The notes under the pieces: generated by a model
Seen by the model: only the letters and a program-made list of their open reading frames with translations
The model's database searches: none
Told to the model about the DNA's origin: nothing
Shown: piece after piece, positions 16,087 through 23,346 of the stretch
Layout of the letters: the number at the start of each line of letters is the position of its first letter
Position numbering within the stretch: the first letter of the stretch is position 1
Position numbers and translations under genes: made by a program
NCBI GenBank assembly: GCA_947629675.1
Contig: CANREM010000006.1
Location: 1-64,000, forward strand
From: an uncultured Clostridia bacterium
Lineage (GTDB): Bacteria > Bacillota > Clostridia > Christensenellales > Borkfalkiaceae
Reading direction: 5' to 3'
Length of the DNA stretch: 64,000 nt

Positions 16087-17769
16087 ATGGAAGAAGAGAT
16101 CAGGAAATTATTGGAACAAAAAAACTACGATGACGCTGCCGAGTCGGTGAGGAAGTATTCTCCCGAAGCGGTGGCGCATCTTTTTTCGGAGGTGGAAGAG
16201 GGGGATCTCGTCCCGCTCGCCCGCGCCCTCGAGCCTGAACAGCTCGCCGACGTCCTCGTCCTCTTGGATGCGGCCCTCAAGGAGAAGATCATCGAGGGCC
16301 TGCGCGACGACGAACTGCAGGAAGTCATGGAGGATGTCTCCGTCGACGACACGGTGGACATCATCGAGGAACTTCCCAAAGTCGCCCGCCTCATCGCCGA
16401 AGAGGATGAGATTTTAGCCCTTCTCGAGGAGCGCAACTTTGCTGTCTTAAAGCCCCTTCTTGCGGGCATGAACGAGATCGACCTTGCGGAGGTATTCGAG
16501 AGCGCGAAGGAGGAGGATCTGCCCGTCCTCTTCCGCATTTTGCCCAAGGACCTCGCGGCGCAGATGTTCGTCGAGATCGACACGGACACCCAGCAAAAGC
16601 TCATCAAAAAGCTGAGCGATAAAGAGCTCAAAGAGGTCATGGACGAACTCTTCCTCGACGATACCGTCGACCTCGTCGAGGAGATGCCCTCCAGCGTCGT
16701 AAGGAGGCTTCTCGCCCTCTCCGACAGCGAGACGCGCGCCTACATCAACGAACTTCTCAAGTACCCGAAGGACAGCGCGGGTTCCATCATGACCATCGAG
16801 TTCGTGCGTTTCCTGCCCACCATGTCCGTGGAGAGGGCGTTCGACATCATCCGTGAGACAGCGATCGACAAGGAGACCATCTACACCTGCTACGTCACCG
16901 ACCCCGAGAATAAGCTCCTCGGGCTTGTCACGGCAAAAGATCTGATGCTCGCAAAGAAGGGCGCGCTCATCTCGGACATCATGGAGGAGAACGTCATCTA
17001 TGTGAACACCAAGGACGACAGGGAGGAGGTCGCGCGCAAGATCTCGGACTACGGCTTCCTCGCCATTCCCGTCGTGGATGACGAGAGAAGGCTGGTGGGC
17101 ATCGTCACCGTCGACGACGCCATCGACGTCATCGAAGAGGAGACCACCGAGGACATCGAGGCCATGGCCGGCGTCTTGCACGACAACAGGCCGTACTTGA
17201 AGACGAGTGCCGTCTCCATCTGGAAAAAGCGCGTCCCCTGGCTTCTGATCCTCATGATCAGTGCGACGTTCACGGGACTCATCATCAACTCCTTCGAGGG
17301 AAGGCTGAATGCCATCAGCCCCGTCCTCTTTGCGTGCATCCCCATGCTCATGGACACGGGCGGAAATTCGGGTTCACAGGCTTCGGTCACCATCATTCGC
17401 GCCCTCGCCCTCGGAGAACTGACGACAAAGGACACGGGACGGGTGCTTCTCAAAGAGATCCTCGCGGGGCTTCTGCTTGCGGCCACCCTTGCCGTCGCCT
17501 GCTTTGCAAAGCTCATGCTCATCGACAATCTTCTCTTCGGGACGTTCATGCCGGGGAACAGGGCGTACACCTGGGATAAATGCGCGATCGTCTCGCTGTC
17601 CCTCTTTTGCACCGTCCTCGTTGCGAAGATCGTCGGGTGCCTTCTGCCTCTCCTCGTGAAGAAGTGCAAGCTCGACCCCGCCGCCGTCGCCTCGCCCTTC
17701 ATCACGACGATCGTGGACGCCGTTTCGCTCATGATCTTCTGCGGGCTATCCGTTCTCATCTTAGGTTAA
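16087..17769 (+). CDS. mgtE: Magnesium transporter MgtE
   Basis: The 560-aa protein has the full MgtE layout. An N-terminal helical repeat domain (about 1-130) and a second part of it (to about 230) come first. Two CBS domains follow (IYTCYVTDPENKLLGLVTAKDL and GFLAIPVVDDERRLVGIVTVDDAID). Five membrane helices come last, with the pore motif MLMDTGGNSGSQASVTIIRALALGE. MgtE is a gated Mg2+ channel in which Mg2+ binding to the cytosolic domains closes the pore. The ATG at 16087 follows AGGTG. The track's version 15 nt upstream begins at TTG without support. The gene has its own promoter, a structured leader and strong terminators. Confidence 0.95.
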   Translation: MEEEIRKLLEQKNYDDAAESVRKYSPEAVAHLFSEVEEGDLVPLARALEPEQLADVLVLLDAALKEKIIEGLRDDELQEVMEDVSVDDTVDIIEELPKVARLIAEEDEILALLEERNFAVLKPLLAGMNEIDLAEVFESAKEEDLPVLFRILPKDLAAQMFVEIDTDTQQKLIKKLSDKELKEVMDELFLDDTVDLVEEMPSSVVRRLLALSDSETRAYINELLKYPKDSAGSIMTIEFVRFLPTMSVERAFDIIRETAIDKETIYTCYVTDPENKLLGLVTAKDLMLAKKGALISDIMEENVIYVNTKDDREEVARKISDYGFLAIPVVDDERRLVGIVTVDDAIDVIEEETTEDIEAMAGVLHDNRPYLKTSAVSIWKKRVPWLLILMISATFTGLIINSFEGRLNAISPVLFACIPMLMDTGGNSGSQASVTIIRALALGELTTKDTGRVLLKEILAGLLLAATLAVACFAKLMLIDNLLFGTFMPGNRAYTWDKCAIVSLSLFCTVLVAKIVGCLLPLLVKKCKLDPAAVASPFITTIVDAVSLMIFCGLSVLILG

Positions 17770-17782
17770 TTTTGACCCCGAC

Positions 17783-17840
17783 AAAAGGTGCCATTTTGGC
17801 ACCTTTTCTTATAAAAAAAGTGCCAAAATGGCACTTTTTT
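17783..17840. terminator. Tandem bidirectional terminators between mgtE and the beta-propeller gene
   Basis: Two near-perfect palindromes lie side by side: aaaaggtgcca / tggcacctttt (17783-17807) and aaaaaagtgcca / tggcactttttt (17814-17840). Both share the core gtgccA..TggcaC. One probably serves each of the two convergent genes. Confidence 0.85.
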
Positions 17841-17873
17841 GCATAATCGTGTTTTGTGACTTTGATACGATTT

Positions 17874-19667
17874 TCAACCGACAAAGCGGGCGGTGAGGGT
17901 GCCGTCAAAGAGGTAGAGCGTGCCGTTTTCCACAAAGGCGCGCGCATTTTTCGCGCTGCAGGAGATCGGGATGCGGGCGATCTCCGAAATGTCCCCGCCG
18001 CTGCAGCCGAGGAGAAGATAGCACTTCGCGCTGTCCGCAGAGCCGATCGCGGCAAAGCCGATGAGAGCTTGTTCCCGATCGATATAATATGCCCTGCAGC
18101 TCTCCGCATTTCCCATGAGTTCCTTCGCCCTGTAGGAGGCGGCAAGGGTAGCAGGCGCGTGATACAGTTCCACTTTGACCCCTACGGATGCCGTCGCCTT
18201 CCCGATGCCGAGGAGAAGGCCGCCCGAGAACTTTGTCAGATATAGCGAGAGGGTGGGGGTATTTTCGTCGCGCGTGCATGTGAGATCGTCGGGACTCAGG
18301 CCGAAGGCGAACACGGGGGAGGAAAGGTCCTCCGAGGTGCCCGCATATCCCTTTTTCCCGTCGAAACGGACGATGCGAACGCCCTCTCCCGCGGGGGCAA
18401 AGGCCTCCTTGCTTGCAAGAAGCTCGAGTGTCCGTGCATCCAAAATATAGAGGGAGGCGTTCATCTCTTTGAGAACAAGATGTGCGCGATCATTGTTTTC
18501 GTACATCTTCGTCGTCGCAAAGATGCGCAAATTTCCCTCCCATTCGTCCATCGAGGCACTGCCCCCGATCATTCCCCCGACGGTCGCCTTCGCGCTGAGG
18601 GCGAGGTTGCCCTCCCCGTCATAGGCGATGCGGACGACATTCGTCCTGTATTCATAGCGTCCCTCTTCTTGGGTACTTGCAAGGTAGTTGTTCGTCGCAT
18701 AGACCGCACTTTTCGAGAAGGAAGCCTCGCCCGCGAAGGAGAGGAGCGCGCGCGTCGCAAGAAGCTTTCCCGTCTTTGAAAGGGTCGTCACCACGGTATA
18801 GACGGGCGTATGCGCCTCGTCGGGAAGGAAAATGGCCGAGGCGGGGATGGGGGCAAGTTTGCCAAAGACACCCGTATGCGGGAGATAATCCTCCGCCCTT
18901 GTAAGGTCGGAGTTTTGCGGCACCGTGAAGCGGGATACCGTCAGAAAAATGTCTCCGATAAGGCGGGAGGCCGAATGCTTTCCCGAGATAAACTGCATCC
19001 CTGTCACAGACATGGTGGCGGGGTTTTTCGTCTCCACCTCGATCACGGCGGTGTAGGGGAGCCATGTTGCGGGGTCACAGACCGTGGCAAACAGGACGGC
19101 GGAGGAGAGATCATCGCAAAGATACATCTCCCGATCGTCCCCCATGAAGAAGTACCCGCCCTCGGGCGCGATCGCGATTTCGCCGATGAGGGAAGCGGAG
19201 GAAAGGGAGTAGGCCTGCAGATGAAAATCGGCGGTGAGATAGAAGGCCGTCCCATTGCCGATCTGAAGGATGTCTCCCTCCTCGGCACCCTCTGCCTGCG
19301 CGCGGCCGATCTCGCGGTACTCGTTCACGGTAGAGGTCCCTTCGCTGCCGGGAAGATTTCCCTCGCTCCCGGGCGAATCCGTCCAATATTCGTCGTCCCA
19401 AGAAGGCTCGCTGCGCATGGAGGAGAGCCTTTCCTGTATTTCGAGGTAGCTCTCCGCCGTCCCCCCGATCTCGGGCATGAGGGAGGACATCGGATCGGCG
19501 CTCATGCCGCCGGGGAGAAAGAGGGCGAGATTTAAGACAAGCACGGCCGCAAGCGAACAGGAGATGCCGGCGGCGAGCTTTTTATTTCGCGATGCGCGCG
19601 CCTTTTTTACGGTTTTCGCCTTTTCGAGAATGTCCTCTGTGCGTTCCCTATAGCTCTTCATGGGCAA
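17874..19667 (-). CDS. Membrane-anchored beta-propeller domain protein
   Basis: The 597-aa protein has a basic cytoplasmic N terminus of about 30 residues and one membrane helix near 31-52 (LAAGISCSLAAVLVLNLALFL). Its large extracytoplasmic domain includes EIGRAQAEGAEEGDILQIGNG, which resembles the GVdEaDivktdG motif opening the Beta_propel family (secreted proteins with a WD40-like propeller). Its start overlaps the ECF sigma gene by 20 nt, so the two form an operon. In such pairs the membrane protein often acts as anti-sigma or sensor; here that is inference. Ligand unknown. Confidence 0.65.
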   Translation of the reverse strand: MPMKSYRERTEDILEKAKTVKKARASRNKKLAAGISCSLAAVLVLNLALFLPGGMSADPMSSLMPEIGGTAESYLEIQERLSSMRSEPSWDDEYWTDSPGSEGNLPGSEGTSTVNEYREIGRAQAEGAEEGDILQIGNGTAFYLTADFHLQAYSLSSASLIGEIAIAPEGGYFFMGDDREMYLCDDLSSAVLFATVCDPATWLPYTAVIEVETKNPATMSVTGMQFISGKHSASRLIGDIFLTVSRFTVPQNSDLTRAEDYLPHTGVFGKLAPIPASAIFLPDEAHTPVYTVVTTLSKTGKLLATRALLSFAGEASFSKSAVYATNNYLASTQEEGRYEYRTNVVRIAYDGEGNLALSAKATVGGMIGGSASMDEWEGNLRIFATTKMYENNDRAHLVLKEMNASLYILDARTLELLASKEAFAPAGEGVRIVRFDGKKGYAGTSEDLSSPVFAFGLSPDDLTCTRDENTPTLSLYLTKFSGGLLLGIGKATASVGVKVELYHAPATLAASYRAKELMGNAESCRAYYIDREQALIGFAAIGSADSAKCYLLLGCSGGDISEIARIPISCSAKNARAFVENGTLYLFDGTLTARFVG

Positions 19668-20181
19668 CTCCTTTCTTCAATAAGATTTCTTTGAGGGCGG
19701 CTCTTGCGCGGGAGAGAAGGTTGTAGACTTGCTTTCTCGTCCGCTTCAGTATGGTTGCCGCCTCCTCGGGGCGGAAGCCCTCGATGTAGACGAGATAGAG
19801 TGCGTCGCGGTACTGCGGGGGAAGCTCCTCCATGCCCGCATAGAGCAGTTCGTTCTCCGTCCTGCGCTCAAAGAGACGTTCGGGGTCAAAGACGCTCTCC
19901 AAAGGGGGTGCCGTGCGCCTGTTTTTCCGGATGCGGTCGATGCAGTTGTTACGGACCGCCCTGTAGAGATATGCCCTCAGATTGGTGTCGTCGGAGAAGG
20001 AGCGTCTCTTGATGATGAGCGCGACAAAAGCATCCTCCGCGGCGTCTTCCGCGGCGGACATGTCCCGCATGAGACAGTAGGCAAACCGCACGAGCGCGTC
20101 ACTGTATTTTGCGACGAGCGTCTCGAGTGCGGCACCGTCGCCCTGCAGATAGCGGCGGTATAGAAGCGTGCCTTCCTCCAA
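19648..20181 (-). CDS. ECF-type RNA polymerase sigma factor
   Basis: The 177-aa protein has region 2 (LVRFAYCLMRDMSAAEDAAEDAFVALI, then NLRAYLYRAVRNNCIDRIRKNRR) and region 4 (ELPPQYRDALYLVYIEGFRPEEAATILKRTRKQVYNLLSRARAALKEIL), the two-domain structure of ECF factors. The start codon is TTG, preceded by agaggtg at good spacing. It is the first gene of an operon with a membrane-anchored beta-propeller protein and has a consensus sigma-A promoter. Confidence 0.9.
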   Translation of the reverse strand: MEEGTLLYRRYLQGDGAALETLVAKYSDALVRFAYCLMRDMSAAEDAAEDAFVALIIKRRSFSDDTNLRAYLYRAVRNNCIDRIRKNRRTAPPLESVFDPERLFERRTENELLYAGMEELPPQYRDALYLVYIEGFRPEEAATILKRTRKQVYNLLSRARAALKEILLKKGVAHEEL

Positions 20182-20232
20182 ATCGCACCTCTCAATCGTA
20201 AGACGAAACAGTCCTTCCGATTACTCATCAAC

Positions 20233-20261
20233 ATTATAAGTTGCCCGAAAATCTTTGTCAA
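20233..20261 (-). promoter_or_regulatory. Sigma-A promoter of the ECF sigma / beta-propeller operon
   Basis: Minus strand TTGACA (20256-20261), 17-nt spacer, TATAAT (20233-20238): a perfect consensus. Confidence 0.85.
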
Positions 20262-20315
20262 TGCTGTTCAAAACGCACAAAAAATGTTAACATTATTTAT
20301 TATAATGAAATTTTG

Positions 20316-20344
20316 TTGACGCAGTCGTTCGGCTTGTGTAAAAT
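20316..20344 (+). promoter_or_regulatory. Sigma-A promoter of the Cys/His-repeat lipoprotein gene
   Basis: TTGACG (20316-20321), 17-nt spacer, TAAAAT (20339-20344). The start ATG is at 20373, with ggag at 20361-20364. Confidence 0.75.
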
Positions 20345-20372
20345 GAAAGTGAGAAAACCCGGAGAAAGATAT

Positions 20373-22385
20373 ATGAAGTTTGGAAAGCGTTTCTTTTTTG
20401 CAGCGACCGCTCTTCTGATGGCGGTGACCCTTAGTCTTGCGGCCTGCGGCGGCGGGAACACGGAGGGAGATGGGGGCGACGGTCACGACCATGTCGACAG
20501 GAACGGGGACGGCAAGTGCGATATGTGCGGCGATCCCGTCGGCGGCGGTGAAGGTGAGGGCGAAGGCGGCCACAACCACAGCTATACGCTCCATTACAGC
20601 GACACGCAGCATTGGCAGGAGTGCCTTTGCGGCGTGGAGAAAGCGGGAAGCCGCGAGGCCCATGTCGACAAGGACGCAAACCGCATGTGCGACGTCTGCG
20701 AGTATTACATGCAAGGTTCGCATGTCCATTCCTGGACATGGAAGTATAAGGGGGACGAGCATTGGCAACTCTGCGAGGAGGACAACACCGAGAAAAACGG
20801 CTCCCGCGGCGTTCATTGCGACGACGATAAAAACGGCAAGTGCGACGCATGCGGCGCGCCCATGAAGGTCGAGGACGAAGGCGGCCAAGACGGCGAGCAT
20901 ACTTCCCATACCTTCGTATGGATGCGGGACGAAAGGCAGCATTGGCAGGAATGCTCCTGCGGGGAGAAGACGGAAAAGGCTCCGCATACCCAAAATGCGA
21001 ACTATCGCTGCGAGTGCGGCTATGCCTACGACGCCCCCGCGGAGGGCGGTCTCTCCTCCACGAACTATTGGATCGTCGGCACCTTTACGGATAACGGCGG
21101 CTGGGGGGAAACGCACAATGACACATGGAAATTCCACCGTCTCGTTTCAAAGGATACGGACGGAAGAACGCAATATGTATTCGAACGCGCCTTCAAGAAC
21201 GGAGAAGAGTTCAAGATCGTCAAGGACGGCGGCGGCTATTGGGACGGCGAGATCAATGCCGGCCATTTGAGCGATTCCGCAAAGAAGCTCTTCGACGGCA
21301 ACGGCGGCGGCAACATCAGGGTCATCGGCGGCAAGGGCTACTACGTCATCACCCTGCATGCGGGCAGCGGGGATCCCTCCGTCGAGGCGGAGATGCTTTA
21401 CGGCGAGGGCAACAAGCCTCAGCCCCACGAACATAGCTATTCGTCGGCATGGGAGACGGATGAAAACAACCATTGGCACCCCTCTATCTGCGAGCATACG
21501 GGCCTCAGGAAGGACAGTGCCGCGCACAGTTTTGTAAACGGCAGCTATGTCTGTTCCGTCTGCGGATATGAAAAGCCCCACGAGCATGTCGAGGGCGAGG
21601 AATGGGTCACGAACGGCACTTCCCACTGGAAGATATGCACTCTCTGCGGCCGGAAACTGGAGGAGACGGAGGGTGCGCACAGCGGTGGGCCATGCGCCGT
21701 CTGCGGCTACGACGTCGGCATTGTCGACGGATTGAAATTGCAATACGACAAGGCGAGCGGTTCCTACTTCGTCATCGGCTACGACAACGACGAGATCAAG
21801 GCGGATGTCCGTATCCCCGAGACGTATAACGAGAGGAAGGTCACCAAGATCACGAACAAGGCTTTCATGGGGTGTGAGAAGATCCACTCGGTCATCATTC
21901 CCGACAGCATCACCTGCATCGACATCTACTCCTTCTGCAACTGTGCATTCCTTGAGAGCGTGACCCTCGGCAGCGGCGTCAGGGAGATCGGCATGGCGGC
22001 GTTTGAAAACTGCTCCGCCCTCACGGACATCAAGTTCCCCGAAAGCCTTGAAAAGCTCGGCATGAGCGCGTTTGAGAACACTTCCATCACGCAGTTTACG
22101 GTGGGGAAGAACCTTGTGGAGATCGGCGCGTTTGCCTTCCGCACAAAGAAGCTCGACAAAGTCACCTTCGAAGTGACGGCGGGGTGGACGGTCAGCAACC
22201 TGCCTTTCAGCGAGGAGAGCGAGGCGGTGGATGTCTCGAACGCGGAGAAGAACGCGCTCATGTTCTTCTATGCCAAATTCCAGGAGGATTATCCGACCAC
22301 CCATGAGATCATCGTCAAATGGGCAGAGGAACACGGCTCCGATGTTCTCAAGTTCCTTTCCAACTACACCTGGAGGCGCGGATAA
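20373..22385 (+). CDS. Lipoprotein with HxDxNxDGxCDxCG repeats and leucine-rich repeats
   Basis: The real start is the ATG at 20373 (670 aa), which gives a lipoprotein signal peptide (MKFGKRFFFAATALLMAVTLSLAAC). The mature part holds three repeats of the type HVDRNGDGKCDMCG, alternating with HxW..C.CG segments (HWQECLCG, HWQECSCG). Next comes a beta-sandwich-like stretch beginning STNYWIVGTFTDNGGW that resembles carbohydrate-binding modules. The C-terminal BspA-like leucine-rich repeats include KVTKITNKAFMGCEKIHSVIIPDSI and VREIGMAAFENCSALTDIKFP. Such proteins are surface lipoproteins of gut Clostridia. The cysteines suggest metal binding. Binding target unknown. Confidence 0.75.
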   Translation: MKFGKRFFFAATALLMAVTLSLAACGGGNTEGDGGDGHDHVDRNGDGKCDMCGDPVGGGEGEGEGGHNHSYTLHYSDTQHWQECLCGVEKAGSREAHVDKDANRMCDVCEYYMQGSHVHSWTWKYKGDEHWQLCEEDNTEKNGSRGVHCDDDKNGKCDACGAPMKVEDEGGQDGEHTSHTFVWMRDERQHWQECSCGEKTEKAPHTQNANYRCECGYAYDAPAEGGLSSTNYWIVGTFTDNGGWGETHNDTWKFHRLVSKDTDGRTQYVFERAFKNGEEFKIVKDGGGYWDGEINAGHLSDSAKKLFDGNGGGNIRVIGGKGYYVITLHAGSGDPSVEAEMLYGEGNKPQPHEHSYSSAWETDENNHWHPSICEHTGLRKDSAAHSFVNGSYVCSVCGYEKPHEHVEGEEWVTNGTSHWKICTLCGRKLEETEGAHSGGPCAVCGYDVGIVDGLKLQYDKASGSYFVIGYDNDEIKADVRIPETYNERKVTKITNKAFMGCEKIHSVIIPDSITCIDIYSFCNCAFLESVTLGSGVREIGMAAFENCSALTDIKFPESLEKLGMSAFENTSITQFTVGKNLVEIGAFAFRTKKLDKVTFEVTAGWTVSNLPFSEESEAVDVSNAEKNALMFFYAKFQEDYPTTHEIIVKWAEEHGSDVLKFLSNYTWRRG

Positions 22386-22410
22386 GATAAAAAGAATCTG
22401 AAGTTGAAAG

Positions 22411-22437
22411 AAAAGGACCGCTTCGGCGGTCCTTTTT
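22411..22437 (+). terminator. Terminator of the Cys/His-repeat lipoprotein gene
   Basis: The stem aaaaggaccgc / gcggtcctttt has loop ttcg and is followed by t-cg, 25 nt after the stop. Confidence 0.85.
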
Positions 22438-22526
22438 CGTATCGGGGAGAATGGTGTGGATCAGAATGCGGTGGTGCTTCGACACGCGCGTACCGCGCGG
22501 CTCAGCATGACGTGATTTATATTTGC

Positions 22527-22555
22527 TTGCAATTTGCGGCGGGGCGTGGTATAAT
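22527..22555 (+). promoter_or_regulatory. Promoter of the phosphoesterase gene, near-leaderless
   Basis: TTGCAA (22527-22532), 17-nt spacer, TATAAT (22550-22555). The ATG is at 22566, so the expected 5' leader is only about 4 nt and no Shine-Dalgarno is present. Confidence 0.7.
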
Positions 22556-22565
22556 CAAAGACGGT

Positions 22566-23264
22566 ATGAAAGTGTTTGCGATCAGCGATCTGCACCTCTC
22601 GGGCATGTCGGACAAGCCGATGAACGTATTCGGCCCCGAGTGGGAGGGGCACTTTGACAAGATCAAGGCCGATTGGCGGGAGAAGGTAAAGGATACCGAC
22701 ATCGTCCTTCTCGGCGGCGACACCTCGTGGGGCATGAAGTTCGAGGAGGGCATGTTCGACGTCCTCTCCCTTGAAGAGCTTCCCGGGGAGAAGGTATTCG
22801 TCCGCGGCAATCACGACTATTGGTGGAACGGCATCTCGCGCATCCGCGCGGCCGCCCCGCCCCGCTTTCATTTTCTGCAAAACGACTGCGTGAAGCTGGG
22901 GGGGCTTGTCATCGCAGGCTCCCGCGGCTGGACGGTTCCCGGGAGTACGGACTTTACAGACCGCGACATGAAGCTCTATCTTCGGGAGGCCGAGCGGTTC
23001 AAACTCGCCTTCAAGGAGGCGGAGAAGGTGAGGGGCGAGGGGGACAAACTCATCGTCCTCGTGCATTTCCCGCCCTTCAACGTGAAGAAGGAGGACACCC
23101 TCTTCACCGAGCTTTTTGAGGCTCACAACGCGGACATGGTGGTATTCGGGCACCTCCACGGGGCGGGATTCTTCCCCTTAAAGTGCGAGAAGGCGGGGAT
23201 CGGATACTTCCTTACCTCCTGCGACAAGACAAAATTTGCACTCACCGAGATCATGGAATTATAG
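22566..23264 (+). CDS. Metallophosphoesterase (calcineurin-like)
   Basis: The 232-aa protein has the five metal-binding signatures: ISDLHLSG near the N terminus, GGDTSWGM (GD motif), FVRGNHDYWW (GNHD), VLVHFPPF and VVFGHLHGAGF (GHxH). I start it at 22566 because the sequence then begins MKVFAISDLHLS, the usual family start. The 54 extra residues of the track version have no family match and include the promoter. Substrate class cannot be told. Transcription appears to start only a few bases before the ATG. Confidence 0.9.
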   Translation: MKVFAISDLHLSGMSDKPMNVFGPEWEGHFDKIKADWREKVKDTDIVLLGGDTSWGMKFEEGMFDVLSLEELPGEKVFVRGNHDYWWNGISRIRAAAPPRFHFLQNDCVKLGGLVIAGSRGWTVPGSTDFTDRDMKLYLREAERFKLAFKEAEKVRGEGDKLIVLVHFPPFNVKKEDTLFTELFEAHNADMVVFGHLHGAGFFPLKCEKAGIGYFLTSCDKTKFALTEIMEL

Positions 23265-23268
23265 TCTT

Positions 23269-23305
23269 GTGGGCGGGCGGGGACCGAGGGTCCCCGCCCG
23301 CCCAC
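23269..23305. terminator. Perfect 17-bp GC-rich hairpin
   Basis: gtgggcgggcggggacc and ggtccccgcccgcccac flank a 3-nt loop, 4 nt after the phosphoesterase stop. There is no T run, so it is either a strong transcript 3' end stem or an inverted repeat of another kind. Confidence 0.5.
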
Positions 23306-23346
23306 ATCTATCATAAATAAGGCCCGCCCTTCATACGCTACTTAGT

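Noticed and set aside
22404-22565. 54-residue N-terminal extension of the phosphoesterase
   Set aside because: It covers a terminator stem and the promoter and has no family match.
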